This document shows, piece after piece, positions 28,930 through 37,890 of a stretch of DNA of 64,000 bases. Source of the DNA: an uncultured Acidimicrobiales bacterium. GTDB taxonomy: Bacteria > Actinomycetota > Acidimicrobiia > Acidimicrobiales > SZUA-35. Where the stretch lies: positions 62,001 to 126,000 of the forward strand of contig CALKZY010000006.1 in NCBI GenBank assembly GCA_938002965.1. The letters are read 5' to 3'. The number at the start of each line of letters is the position of its first letter. Within the stretch, counting starts at the first letter, position 1. A model generated the notes under the pieces. It was not told the origin of the DNA, searched no databases, and was given only the letters and a program-made list of their open reading frames with translations. The translations under genes were made by a program, and so were the position numbers.

Positions 28930-30762
28930 CTATCGAAGGGTCTCGATCCAGTCGGAAATCAGGTCATCCAGGTGAGATGGCTTCGTCGCCGCAGCGTCAA
29001 TAGTCGCAGCCCGATATGTTGGCGCATTCTTACCGTCAAAGCCATCACCTGACTCGATAAGCGCTTGGCGACTTTTCTCCCACTCTGGCCAGCCCACCGA
29101 AAGCGATCCCTCCAGATCGGGAGCCACGAACATGAGGCGCCCTCCGTAGACGCCCTCGGGCGGGTGGTCTACCTCCGGTGAGTCGACCAACTTCAACAGC
29201 TTTCGATTCCGTTTGGCAGCGGATCCATTTCCTTCGTCGTTGTCGCAAACGACGAAAACGACGATATTCAAAGACTCCAGGATGGCGAGACAGAGTCCAA
29301 GATTGTCAGATCCGCCGACATCTACGACGGAGGTATTTGGTTCTGGCCAGTCCAAGCGTCGGTCCAGCAGCTCCTGAAACACGGCCACGTCACTTGGTCC
29401 CTCGACCAAGACGACGACGTCAGCAAAAACGGCTTCCGACAGTTCCCTTGGACAAAACCGATCGATTTGCTTGAAAACGGTGTCTCGCTTTGCAACTCCG
29501 GCAAGCCTTTCAACCACGTCCTCGATTTCACCCGAACTCAAGTAGGTGGATGGTATTCCGGCAGCATCCATATCTCGACCGACACGGCGCAGCTGATGGA
29601 AGCTCTGCGGTTCAACGAACATGGGGCTGTGTGTTGCATATGCGACTTGCATGTGTGCATCTGGGCCCTGCGTCAATTCCCGGAGTGTACGGCCAAGTTG
29701 TCTGGCTTGAGCCGGATGCTGATATAGCTCTGGCTCTTCTATCGCTAGGAATAGTCCACCTGAAGAGGCTGATGGAGCTACGCCTTTCTCAGCAATCATC
29801 CGCAGAACGCTAACAAGCAAAGCTCGTTGGAATCCGTGGCCTTGTGAACCCACTTGAGTTTCAACGCCGCCGTCTCGGATTCGTGTTTGCATTTGGATCT
29901 TCGGGACTCGAATAGCCAATTCGGCTGGCACGACGGATACCTCACGTCCGGGTGCCAACTCTCCTACGAGCTCGGTGAGCCTGTCGCTGACCTCACTGAG
30001 CTCGCCTCCGATGACATCGCCTACTAGCTGAACGTTGTCAGCATTGAGCTGCGCTACGCCCATCTCTAGACTTTTGACGACCCCAGATCGGTCGATCGCC
30101 ATCTCAAGGAGCCGCCCTACGAGCGCCGAACGATCATCCTGCGACTCCTCGCTGGCTCGCAGATCGGCGCTTACAAACACGTAGTCAAAATGCCCGCTCA
30201 GCTTGTTGCTCCCCCGAAACCCAAAGAAACTCGTCGTGGAGCTAACCTCAACATCAATCAACTCGTCAGGGTGATCCAACTCCCAAGCAACAAGGCTTGA
30301 CTCGACCTTGGCGGCCGACGTCGCGACAGGCAGCAGCAGATCTGGCCTTGCAGTCCGCAACTTGTCGTAGGCCTTCCGCTTCTCGGTTGCGCTTTCAGCC
30401 GACCTGATTTCAGAGAAATCCGGATATCGGCGAAGGTTTCCGAAGAACTTCTCAGTGCCAGCGTCATGCACCTTCCACAACGACACCGTGTCCCGGCCTT
30501 CAGCGTAAGAGCCGAGAGCCTGTCTGTCTTCGTCGCTCAAGAACCCGAATTCGACCTCAACCTGCACCTTCGGACTATTACCGACAGCAGCATGAGAAGT
30601 ATCGGCCTCTAGGGGAGCCGCGTTAAAGAACCAATCCAGAGCGCGAAGAATGGAGGATTTTCCAACCCCGTTTGGACCGATAAAGGTGGTGACGTCATCG
30701 AGCCTTATCTCCACATCGTTGAGGCATCGAAAACCTTGAATTCGAGTTCGCAAAACACGCAT
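28930..30762 (-). CDS. OLD-family ATPase/TOPRIM nuclease
   Basis: About 610 residues. An ABC/SMC-type ATPase half has Walker A GPNGVGKSS near residue 30, and a Walker B FLAIEEPELYQHP with a following ATHSPMF His-loop. The C-terminal TOPRIM domain has VVLVEGPSDVAVF (catalytic Glu) and VVCDNDEGNG (acidic pair). This is the OLD (overcoming lysogenisation defect) nuclease layout, linked to phage defence in P2 Old and, when paired with a UvrD-like helicase, to Gabija. No helicase partner is next to it, so it looks like a stand-alone OLD. It is the outermost gene at the left end of the element, just inside the arm sites. ATG 30762 gives the family start MRVLRTRIQGFRCL; a TTG six codons earlier is possible. 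Confidence 0.85.
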   Translation of the reverse strand: MRVLRTRIQGFRCLNDVEIRLDDVTTFIGPNGVGKSSILRALDWFFNAAPLEADTSHAAVGNSPKVQVEVEFGFLSDEDRQALGSYAEGRDTVSLWKVHDAGTEKFFGNLRRYPDFSEIRSAESATEKRKAYDKLRTARPDLLLPVATSAAKVESSLVAWELDHPDELIDVEVSSTTSFFGFRGSNKLSGHFDYVFVSADLRASEESQDDRSALVGRLLEMAIDRSGVVKSLEMGVAQLNADNVQLVGDVIGGELSEVSDRLTELVGELAPGREVSVVPAELAIRVPKIQMQTRIRDGGVETQVGSQGHGFQRALLVSVLRMIAEKGVAPSASSGGLFLAIEEPELYQHPAQARQLGRTLRELTQGPDAHMQVAYATHSPMFVEPQSFHQLRRVGRDMDAAGIPSTYLSSGEIEDVVERLAGVAKRDTVFKQIDRFCPRELSEAVFADVVVLVEGPSDVAVFQELLDRRLDWPEPNTSVVDVGGSDNLGLCLAILESLNIVVFVVCDNDEGNGSAAKRNRKLLKLVDSPEVDHPPEGVYGGRLMFVAPDLEGSLSVGWPEWEKSRQALIESGDGFDGKNAPTYRAATIDAAATKPSHLDDLISDWIETLR

Positions 30763-30825
30763 TGCTGTAGGCTCGCACAACCTCGCACATGTTGCACGGG
30801 TTTATGTCAAGACTTGAGAAACGCA

Positions 30826-31947
30826 TCAAACAGGGGACCGCAAGTGAGACACCCGTCGAAACCGGTGGCGATAGACATCAGCAATCATCGATTCTGACGT
30901 ACCGGCCCAGTCGGCAATCTCCCAGCTCGAATGGCCAGCATCAGCTTGCATCGTAATTGCGGTGTGGCGCAACTCGTAGGGGCTGATCGGCGGATCGATC
31001 TCGCACCGGGCACAGAGGCTCCGGAGGGAACGGGCTAAGGAGTGGCGATCGACAGGATTGCCACGGGCGGTCGAGGCGACGATATCGAGATCGAGCCAAG
31101 CGTTGCGAGCGGTCTTACGCAGTACGGACTGCTTCGATTGCCAGGCGAGAAGACGGCCGACTGTCACGTCGTCAAGTTGGAGGGAGCGGGCGGACTTCTT
31201 GGTCTTGGGTTTGGTGCGGCGGTTCTGGCGGTCGAGTTGGCCGGACACGGTGAGCTGGCCGAGCTCCAAGTCGACGTCGGCCCAGCGGAGGGCACGAGCT
31301 TCGGCAGGACGCAAACCGTTGCGGGCGCATAGATCAATGAGGATCAAGCGGCTCCCTTTGGCGACCGTCAAGAGCGCCGATAGCTCGTCGTGGGTCAATG
31401 CCCGACGTTCCTTCCTCGCCACGGTGGTGGCCGGGAGGATGGAAAGCTCGGCAACGTTGCGGCTCAATTGGCCAACTCGGATCTCGTTGTCGAGCACGTT
31501 AATCAGGACGAAGCGGATGCGAGCGATATGGTTTCGGGAGACTGGGCGCCGCTCCCCTATCCCCTTTGCTGCGGCCTCTAGAAAGCCGTCACAGTCGGCA
31601 ACGGTCAGATTGACCAGCCGCCGGCGGCCGAGGCCCTCAACAATGACGTCGAGCTGCCAGCGACCCTGGTCAAGCGTGCCCTTGCTCAAGCCCTGAGCTT
31701 CACGAGCAGCCCGGTAGTCAACCACAGCCTCAGCGACCGTTCGCCGAGCGTTGGTGACCGTTGCCGCTGCGGCGAACTCGTCTCGCATACCTCGAAGCAA
31801 ACGTTGGGCTTCGGCCTGGGTCCGGGCACGGCGTTTCTTCCGATTGCGTCGGCCGTCTGGATGGCGGGGCAGCTCAAGCATTGCCACCCACCGACCGGAG
31901 TCGTCTTGGAAGACGGTCCCTTCGGTGGCGGCTCGCCGCTTAGCCAT
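30826..31947 (-). CDS. int: Tyrosine site-specific integrase
   Basis: About 373 residues. The N-terminal part has an AP2-like/arm-binding region (GTVFQDDSGRWVAMLELP), then a SAM-like core-binding domain and a catalytic domain with Arg in ARNGLRPAEARALRW, the HxxR motif in SPYELRHTAI and the nucleophile Tyr in MIADVYRHRF. The ATG at 31947 overlaps the excisionase stop by eight bases; the longer frame upstream is the excisionase gene in another frame. It probably acts on the tRNA-Pro core, and TGGTAGCC repeats are its likely arm sites. Confidence 0.92.
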   Translation of the reverse strand: MAKRRAATEGTVFQDDSGRWVAMLELPRHPDGRRNRKKRRARTQAEAQRLLRGMRDEFAAAATVTNARRTVAEAVVDYRAAREAQGLSKGTLDQGRWQLDVIVEGLGRRRLVNLTVADCDGFLEAAAKGIGERRPVSRNHIARIRFVLINVLDNEIRVGQLSRNVAELSILPATTVARKERRALTHDELSALLTVAKGSRLILIDLCARNGLRPAEARALRWADVDLELGQLTVSGQLDRQNRRTKPKTKKSARSLQLDDVTVGRLLAWQSKQSVLRKTARNAWLDLDIVASTARGNPVDRHSLARSLRSLCARCEIDPPISPYELRHTAITMQADAGHSSWEIADWAGTSESMIADVYRHRFRRVSHLRSPV

Positions 31948-32125
31948 GGAGTGCTTCGCCCCGCAGTATCCGCAAGTAGTCGAGCAGATCCTCGCCAGCG
32001 ATGAGGCGTCGACCGCCGTCTTTGAACGAGCGCAGCTGACCGGATCGGATTCGCTCCCGAACGGTGCTGTTGCCGATCCGCAGCTCTTCGGCCGCTTCCT
32101 GCACGGTGTAGACAAGTTGGCTCAT
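31940..32125 (-). CDS. xis: Excisionase / MerR-like HTH protein
   Basis: A 61-residue protein, MSQLVYTVQEAAEELRIGNS, then TVRERIRSGQLRSFKDGGRR: a typical DNA-binding domain of the excisionase family. It is preceded by an excellent Shine-Dalgarno (GGAAGGAG, six bases from the ATG) and translationally coupled to int. It should direct recombination toward excision. Confidence 0.88.
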   Translation of the reverse strand: MSQLVYTVQEAAEELRIGNSTVRERIRSGQLRSFKDGGRRLIAGEDLLDYLRILRGEALHG

Positions 32126-32239
32126 CGTGAACTCCTTCCACGTTGTCGATTGTTCGTGACCACCCGAGAACTCGAACCTCGGACCCGCCGTCTTCCGGCG
32201 AGTGGCTCCGCCATGGTCTGCCGGTGATCGCCCACCGGC

Positions 32240-32635
32240 CTAGGCACTCGCTCCGCTTGCCTTCTTGGCACCCGTCGCCGTCGAAGACGGCGGCGCTGTC
32301 GGGTTCAGGCTGGTGAAGCTTTCGGCTTGCCAGGTTTGGCCCTGGTTGCCGTTCATGGTCCAGTCCTTGACGACAAGGCCAGCGAACATGATCTCGGCAT
32401 CGAACTCAGCCGTCGGAGGCTCTTTGGACGGGACGGTCACGGTGATTTCGCCGTGTTCTCCAGCCAGTCGGTAGACGGCGACGCAGCGAACCTTCCATAG
32501 CGGTAGGCCGGTGTCGGGGTTCCGTGATTGGTCTTTGGCTCGTTTCTCGGCGTCTCGGTCGTAGGCGAAATGCTGGGCCGTGCCCGAGTACCGGAAGGTG
32601 AGTTGTGATCCGTCAATGGGTTTGGTGCTCAACAT
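32240..32635 (-). CDS. Element protein of unknown function
   Basis: A 131-residue soluble protein with a beta-rich central part (WKVRCVAVYRLAGEHGEITV) and a low-complexity Ser/Thr/Ala tail. It overlaps the 3' end of the replication gene by 23 bases and precedes xis, a position often held by replication or excision accessory proteins in AICEs. I do not recognise the family. Confidence 0.65.
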   Translation of the reverse strand: MLSTKPIDGSQLTFRYSGTAQHFAYDRDAEKRAKDQSRNPDTGLPLWKVRCVAVYRLAGEHGEITVTVPSKEPPTAEFDAEIMFAGLVVKDWTMNGNQGQTWQAESFTSLNPTAPPSSTATGAKKASGASA

Positions 32636-33965
32636 GATGGTTTCTCCTCATGGTTGTGATTGGTGGTGGATGGTCGAGCCCGATAAATGGGTACGGGCTC
32701 GCCTCACGGATCACGGCGTTGATGCCGAGGCCGTGGAGGACTTGGAGTGCTTGGGCGACCGCCGTTTCGGGGTCTTCGTGTTCGAAGGCGGCGAGGAATT
32801 TGGCTCGGGCGCTGTCTCGTCGGTCAGCGATGGCTCGCCACAGGTTGCGGTCGATTTCGGCGACGGTTTCGCCGTCGGGGTCTTCGGTGGCGAGTTCTTC
32901 GTCGGAGCGCTCGGGTCCGAGGCCGAGTGCTTCTCGCAGGCCGTTAGACCAACTGATCGATCGTTTCCGGTGCGAGGCTTGGACCCATTCTCGGAACAGG
33001 TTGATGTCGGCCATGTCGCCGGTTTCGGCGGCGTCGTGAGCGATGGCGAACGGTGTGCGATGACCTTCGTCTCGACCAACTTTGGTGTTGGTCATAGCCA
33101 ACTCGTAGCCGACTTTGGTCAGATACCGGCCCGACCCGTCAGCATCGTCGGCCTTTACCGGGTCGACCCGGATGCCGAACTCTTCAGACATCGTGCGGTC
33201 GTGTTTGTCAGCCATACGGTTGCACCAGCGGTGCCGGATCGCTGCCCGTAGCGAATAGAACGCCTCTTCGTTCTCACACGGCGACATTGGCGCCCCGACA
33301 AACAGTAGGACGTGGCAGTGTGGGTGCCAGCCGCTTGACCAGGCATGGGTGACTTCGGCGGCTCGGATGTAGCCGAGTACCTCGTAGCGTTCTCGGAACG
33401 TCTTCCACCCGCCACCGGACGTGACGTGGGCCCAGCAGTCGGACAGGATCGACCACAGGTCGGCCAAGGCCTCACCGGCCCTATGTGGCATGGTGACCAC
33501 AATATGGAGCACACCGCCTCCGTTATCGAGGTGACGACGGACAGCGACGGCGATCTCGGCAGCTCGTTTGACCCGGATCTTGTACGAACAGGCAACGCAA
33601 CACCACACGTTGGAACACGTTTGCAGGCCTGACATGTACGCTCGTCCGCCGATCTTGGCCACCTTCGGGTTTCCCTGCCCGGTTGGTATTCGCCCGCACT
33701 TGACGATCCGCTTAGCTACCGGCAAGTCGCCGCAGATCTCACGAATCAATGTCTGGGCTCGATCGGCGGCGTTGCGGCGTTGCTGACGTCGGACCGCTCG
33801 GTTTGAAGAGTTATCCGCCATAGTTACCAAGCCACGGCCTGCGCCGCCTTCGGCGGCGCTATCGGCCGCTCGCCCTTTCGCCGGAGGCTGCCGGGCGGCG
33901 GCCTTTGCGAGCCGATGCGCATTCTCGCTTTGAACATCTGTCGTGTTCTTTGCTCCGCTGGTCAT
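32613..33965 (-). CDS. Replication initiator (RepSA-like, HUH family)
   Basis: About 450 residues. A Cys-pair segment (CSNVWCCVACSYKIR) precedes a likely HUH motif GWHPHCHVLLFVG at about residue 228-240; a later GRYLTKVGYELA could carry a catalytic Tyr/Lys motif. This resembles RepSA and related rolling-circle initiators of Streptomyces plasmids and AICEs. The start ATG 33965 has GGAAAGG about ten bases upstream; an internal ATG at 33821 would remove a Gln/Ala-rich N-terminus. The protein would nick an origin not located here. Confidence 0.78.
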   Translation of the reverse strand: MTSGAKNTTDVQSENAHRLAKAAARQPPAKGRAADSAAEGGAGRGLVTMADNSSNRAVRRQQRRNAADRAQTLIREICGDLPVAKRIVKCGRIPTGQGNPKVAKIGGRAYMSGLQTCSNVWCCVACSYKIRVKRAAEIAVAVRRHLDNGGGVLHIVVTMPHRAGEALADLWSILSDCWAHVTSGGGWKTFRERYEVLGYIRAAEVTHAWSSGWHPHCHVLLFVGAPMSPCENEEAFYSLRAAIRHRWCNRMADKHDRTMSEEFGIRVDPVKADDADGSGRYLTKVGYELAMTNTKVGRDEGHRTPFAIAHDAAETGDMADINLFREWVQASHRKRSISWSNGLREALGLGPERSDEELATEDPDGETVAEIDRNLWRAIADRRDSARAKFLAAFEHEDPETAVAQALQVLHGLGINAVIREASPYPFIGLDHPPPITTMRRNHHVEHQTH

Positions 33966-33971
33966 CGTCGA

Positions 33972-34430
33972 TCAGCCTTTCCGCATCCCGATAACGGCAG
34001 CCACGATCAGAAGAGCACCGCAGACGACAGCGGCGGCTAGAGCGGTTGTCGTAACGACCGAATCCGTTCCGACCAGTGATCCGGCATGGTCGACTGCAGA
34101 GACGGCCAATGCAGCCAATCCGAACGCAACGAGTGTTGATGCGATCCGTTGCACGACTAGGGGAACGAGCGATCCGAGTGCACCGGCTGCATGTTCGTTC
34201 TCGGCGAAGGAAAGGGTGTGTGGGCCGATGGCTGGCTCGGTTGCCACCTTCCGGATGGGTGCGGGTTTGCACGGTGTGTCGTGAATAGGCAGCGCACCGC
34301 CGTGTTTCGCTTCGCTCTCCCTGGGCGGTGAATCCCGGTCAGGGTGGGCGACCCGAAGGCCACGAGTGGGTGAAGGCACGGGCAGAAGACCTAAGACGAC
34401 TGTCTTGTCGGGGTGGTCTGGTGGTGTCAT
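33972..34430 (-). CDS. Small membrane protein of transfer module (SpdB-like position)
   Basis: A 152-residue protein. A hydrophilic Pro-rich half is followed by two predicted membrane helices (VQRIASTLVAFGLAALAVSA and TTALAAAVVCGALLIVAAVI) and a short basic end. It overlaps the FtsK-type gene by four bases. In AICEs, small Spd membrane proteins beside the Tra protein aid intramycelial spread; that role is inferred from position only. Confidence 0.6.
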   Translation of the reverse strand: MTPPDHPDKTVVLGLLPVPSPTRGLRVAHPDRDSPPRESEAKHGGALPIHDTPCKPAPIRKVATEPAIGPHTLSFAENEHAAGALGSLVPLVVQRIASTLVAFGLAALAVSAVDHAGSLVGTDSVVTTTALAAAVVCGALLIVAAVIGMRKG

Positions 34431-35305
34431 TGTGTTTGCTCCGTTGCCGTCAGGGCCTGGTGGTGTTGTTCGAGGGCCGGGCCGAACACGGTGTCGTAGG
34501 GCCAGGCCAGGTGAGCGGTGCGGTCGGCTTGGGCTGAGATGTAGTCGTCGCTGAGGTAGTGCGCTCTGCCCCGCACCGGTTCAGGGTCGGATGGGAGCCC
34601 GGCGATCCAGAGTCCGCCCGGTTGGTTGGCCGGGATTGAACGCACACCAATGCGTTTGCCGTAACCACGGCCGAGGCAGACGTCGATCTGTTCCCCTGAG
34701 GCAACTCGCAACATGATTCGGATCGTCAACTGCGTTCGGATCTGTTGATCGATGACCTCATAGGACGGGTATTGGGTAGCGGCCAAGATTGTGATGCCGC
34801 AAAAGCGAGACAACCGGGCCAGCGAGCCGAGCAAGGCGATACGAATCTGAGCGGCGTTGCGGCCATCTCTGATCACCCCGTTTGTTTCCCCGGTGTTGAC
34901 AGCGTTGATGAGGGCGTCGGGATCAAAACTGGTGAGTTCGGCCAGCTCATCGACCACAAACAGGACCCATGGGCCAAGCGACGGTGACCAGTTGCGAAGC
35001 CCTTTGGCTTGAAGCAACCGGGATCGATAGCCAATGAGCGCCCGAAGATCAGCCAACAGACGGTCAGCCTCAGCGGTTGATGTGGCACAAACTGTCATGC
35101 GATCTCGCCATGGCCACTGCTCAACAAGCTTGAGGTCGATCCCGCAGATAGCAGTGTCCGCTCGGGCGGCAGTTGCTCCCATGTAAGCGTTCGTGACGCC
35201 GGACTTCCCCGAACCGGTATTGCCACCGACGAGGCCGTGAGGACTTGGTGCCCAAGGCACCACGAGCGGTTGGTTATCGAAACGACGTCCGAGAATGAGA
35301 CTCAT
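34427..35305 (-). CDS. FtsK/SpoIIIE-type DNA translocase (TraSA-like)
   Basis: About 292 residues with Walker A GNTGSGKSGVTNAYMG, Walker B WVLFVVDELAEL and FtsK-like GITILAATQYPS. It is a soluble motor domain without the membrane helices of FtsK. AICEs transfer double-stranded DNA with a single FtsK-like protein, so this is the likely conjugation motor. ATG 35305 overlaps the upstream stop (TGATG), and the upstream gene may supply a membrane anchor. Confidence 0.82.
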   Translation of the reverse strand: MSLILGRRFDNQPLVVPWAPSPHGLVGGNTGSGKSGVTNAYMGATAARADTAICGIDLKLVEQWPWRDRMTVCATSTAEADRLLADLRALIGYRSRLLQAKGLRNWSPSLGPWVLFVVDELAELTSFDPDALINAVNTGETNGVIRDGRNAAQIRIALLGSLARLSRFCGITILAATQYPSYEVIDQQIRTQLTIRIMLRVASGEQIDVCLGRGYGKRIGVRSIPANQPGGLWIAGLPSDPEPVRGRAHYLSDDYISAQADRTAHLAWPYDTVFGPALEQHHQALTATEQTQ

Positions 35306-36084
35306 CAGAATGCCTCCCACTCGTCGAGATCGTCAGGAACAGCGGCAAGCAACGGCGGTTCCTGGGGCGGCAGGTCATCGGCCAGGTGTCGGCCGATTTC
35401 GACGACGGTCGTCGTGTCGGGTTTGATGGTCGTTTGCAGTGGGTCGGCGAAAGTTACGACAAGCCGTCCGTAGGAGTCAGAGTCCCGGTCGTAGTCGACT
35501 GAAACATCAACGCAGTGTGAGATGTTGGCGGCGAGCTGGGTGGCGACCTCGTTGAGAGCGGTGAACGATCGACCAGGCGGTGGGCCTACCCACCAAGAAA
35601 CAACCGGCCAGGCAACCTGAGGCCACCACGACATCTTCGGATGGTCAGCAATCGGGCGAAGCCGAGCCGAAGCAATTGGTTCCTTCGAGGTTCCGACCTC
35701 GGCCTGGACCCGTGTGGTCTTTGCTGCAACAACGGCCCAGTCTGCTGGCCACCGACGTCGGACTCTCCATGCCTCACGCCAACCTGCCAACCACAACAAC
35801 GCCGGATGTGCGCCACGAGCCCTGGCGACATGATGCACCGTCTCAACCGCAACAGCAGCAGTCAACCAGGCGGCGAAGCCCCATCGGAAACCTCCGGTCA
35901 GGTACCAGATGGCCTGTCCGTAGGTCGAGGCAAGGACTTGGGTCGGGTTGCCGATGATGAAGTGGGCGACGGTTCGAGCCCGGACTGCTGGAGCGGCGAG
36001 ATGAGGGAATCGTTCGGCTAAGAAACGGACCAAGGGGCGAAGGTCCATCAGGAACCGCCACCACATGCGATAGACCGGGTTCAT
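35305..36084 (-). CDS. Putative membrane partner of the FtsK-like translocase
   Basis: A 259-residue protein. Residues 50-130 contain Trp-rich hydrophobic stretches (LTGGFRWGFAAWLTAAVAVE, HPALLWLAGW) that look like one or two membrane helices. The C-terminal half is soluble (VDVSVDYDRDSDSYGRLVVT) and acidic at the end. It is stop-start coupled to the translocase gene, and together they resemble a split membrane-anchored Tra protein. The family is not recognised. Confidence 0.6.
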   Translation of the reverse strand: MNPVYRMWWRFLMDLRPLVRFLAERFPHLAAPAVRARTVAHFIIGNPTQVLASTYGQAIWYLTGGFRWGFAAWLTAAVAVETVHHVARARGAHPALLWLAGWREAWRVRRRWPADWAVVAAKTTRVQAEVGTSKEPIASARLRPIADHPKMSWWPQVAWPVVSWWVGPPPGRSFTALNEVATQLAANISHCVDVSVDYDRDSDSYGRLVVTFADPLQTTIKPDTTTVVEIGRHLADDLPPQEPPLLAAVPDDLDEWEAF

Positions 36085-36452
36085 CGGTCGTCCTCCCCAA
36101 GTTCGTGGACGAGAATGGCGGTAACCCGGTAGCGGTCGGCCGGTTCGAGAAGGGCCAGACAGTCGAGCGCATCGGTGAGCGAGTCAGCGGCAATGAACCC
36201 GCCAGTGGCCCACATCCCAGAACCATCGACCGGGTTTCGCACCCAGTCTCGTTCGACCGAGAGCATCCACTCGTCACGTAGTTGGCCTGTGGTTTCGCCG
36301 TTGTGACGGACCTCACCAGGAGCCCAACACATGACCTCGAAATCGGCTCCCTCGATGGCCCAGCCGGGACTGTTGAACGTCAGCGGTTCGCTCCGCCGGA
36401 GCGGGCTGTTGGCTCTGCCTCCGGACTTTGACCGGTGTCGATGTCGTGCCAT
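36081..36452 (-). CDS. Element hypothetical protein, first gene of transfer operon
   Basis: About 123 residues, basic at the N-terminus (MARHRHRSKSGGRANS) then soluble with several Trp (EWMLSVERDWVRN) and an acidic end. It overlaps the next gene by ATGA and faces the divergent XRE-type regulator. The start at 36452 is tentative. I do not recognise the family. Confidence 0.55.
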   Translation of the reverse strand: MARHRHRSKSGGRANSPLRRSEPLTFNSPGWAIEGADFEVMCWAPGEVRHNGETTGQLRDEWMLSVERDWVRNPVDGSGMWATGGFIAADSLTDALDCLALLEPADRYRVTAILVHELGEDDR

Positions 36453-36486
36453 GACCTGATCAAACCCCAACCTCGACAAGCGGCAC

Positions 36487-36559
36487 AGGGCCAATCTCTA
36501 GGCCAATTAGAAATCCAGGCCAAGGTGCATGGACCTGCACCGCGCATCAGAACTACACT
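36487..36559 (+). promoter_or_regulatory. Divergent operator/promoter of element regulator
   Basis: TACACT at 36554-36559 ends six bases before the regulator ATG (36566), a leaderless arrangement. GGTGCA/TGCACC half-sites at 36524-36529 and 36536-36541 form an inverted repeat where its -35 region would be. Direct repeats AGGCCAA at 36500 and 36517 (17 bp apart), with a variant at 36487, lie between the two divergent genes. These are plausible binding sites for the regulator itself. Confidence 0.55.
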
Positions 36560-36565
36560 GATGTG

Positions 36566-37852
36566 ATGTTGCCCGATCCCGCCGACATCGGAGCACTCTC
36601 AGAGGTCGTCCGCAACCGACGAGAGGAGCTAGGCCTAAGCCAAACCGACCTGGCTGGAGCTGTGTGTCTGCTCGACCGACCTACCGTCACCGGCAACGAC
36701 ATCGCCCGGTGGGAACGAGGCAAACGCATTCCCCGAGCCAGAGCACGGCGAGCACTCGAAGAAGCACTCCAGCTACCGATACACATGCTCGACCGCGCAG
36801 CCGCCGAGCAACGATCCGCCCGCAGTCCCCAACAGCCGGCCATCGGGATTCCCGCTCTCATGGCCGGTGGAGCCGATGCTGTCGGCCGGATTCGATCAGC
36901 TCTGCTCGACGGCTCCGAGCTTTCGTGGCTCGATGATGCTGACGTCGAGCCGCCGACCTGCGAGCAGCTAAACCACGAGCTAGACCAGGTGATGGCGGCA
37001 TACCAGTCGTCACGATTTGATGACATGCTCACTCGGCTACCGGCGGTGGTGACGGGCGCTCAACGAGCCACCTACTGCTACCAGGGTCATAAGGGCCGAA
37101 CCGCCCAACAAGCGTTGGCCCTCGCCAGTCAAGCGTCAGCCATGGTGCTCACCAAAGTCGGAGAACACGACCTAGCCTGGATCGCATCAAGGCGAGGTCT
37201 TGAGACTGCCGAAGAAACCGGTGATGAAGCCATCATCGGATCACTACGCCGGTCCATGGTCCATACCCTCCAATCCCACGGTCGCACCGACGTCGCAACT
37301 CGACTCGCAGAACGAACCTACGAAGATCTCCGATCAGCAACGTCAGCATCCTCGGAACGGGAGACGTCAATCTACGGCACGCTCCTTCTCGCAGCATCAA
37401 TGGCGGCAGCCCGAACTGCTGACCGGTCCAGCGTCGACGAACTCCTCGACGAAGCCGACCATCACGCACAACAACTTGGCCGAGACGCCAATCACCTCTG
37501 GACTGCATTCGGACCGACCAACGTGGCGGTCCACCGAGTGGCTACCGCCGTAGCCAGCGACGACATCACTGGAGCTGAGGCCTGGGTCAAGCAGATCGAC
37601 CCCACCGATCTACCCTCTGAGCGGCGGGTCCGATACCTGTTCGATCTCGCCATGATCGCCATCCAACGCAACAAACCGGACACAGCGATCGCCACCATGA
37701 TCGAAGCCGAACGGCACGCCCCCGAGCAGGTCCACCACCACGTCATGGCCCAACAGATTATTGGTCATCTGCGGAACTCGAAGGCAGGAAGACAGGACCC
37801 ACGCCTCGCCCAGCTCGACCGTCGCAATCGTCGCAGCCTCGCCACCACCTGA
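36566..37852 (+). CDS. XRE-family regulator with helical repeats
   Basis: About 428 residues. An N-terminal Cro/C1-type HTH (RREELGLSQTDLAGAVC ... ARWERGKRIPR) is followed by a ~300-residue helical domain of TPR-like repeats, as in large actinobacterial XRE regulators. It faces the transfer operon and precedes the Nudix gene, the place occupied by KorSA/Pra-type control genes in AICEs. The helical domain might sense a peptide or small ligand; this is inference. Confidence 0.8.
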   Translation: MLPDPADIGALSEVVRNRREELGLSQTDLAGAVCLLDRPTVTGNDIARWERGKRIPRARARRALEEALQLPIHMLDRAAAEQRSARSPQQPAIGIPALMAGGADAVGRIRSALLDGSELSWLDDADVEPPTCEQLNHELDQVMAAYQSSRFDDMLTRLPAVVTGAQRATYCYQGHKGRTAQQALALASQASAMVLTKVGEHDLAWIASRRGLETAEETGDEAIIGSLRRSMVHTLQSHGRTDVATRLAERTYEDLRSATSASSERETSIYGTLLLAASMAAARTADRSSVDELLDEADHHAQQLGRDANHLWTAFGPTNVAVHRVATAVASDDITGAEAWVKQIDPTDLPSERRVRYLFDLAMIAIQRNKPDTAIATMIEAERHAPEQVHHHVMAQQIIGHLRNSKAGRQDPRLAQLDRRNRRSLATT

Positions 37853-37890
37853 CAGCATCGAGGCCGACAGTCGGCGCTAAGGTCGAGAAC

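Noticed and set aside
28930..32125. Two-gene Gabija-type defence system
   Set aside because: The OLD-like protein has no adjacent UvrD-like helicase; its neighbour is the integrase.
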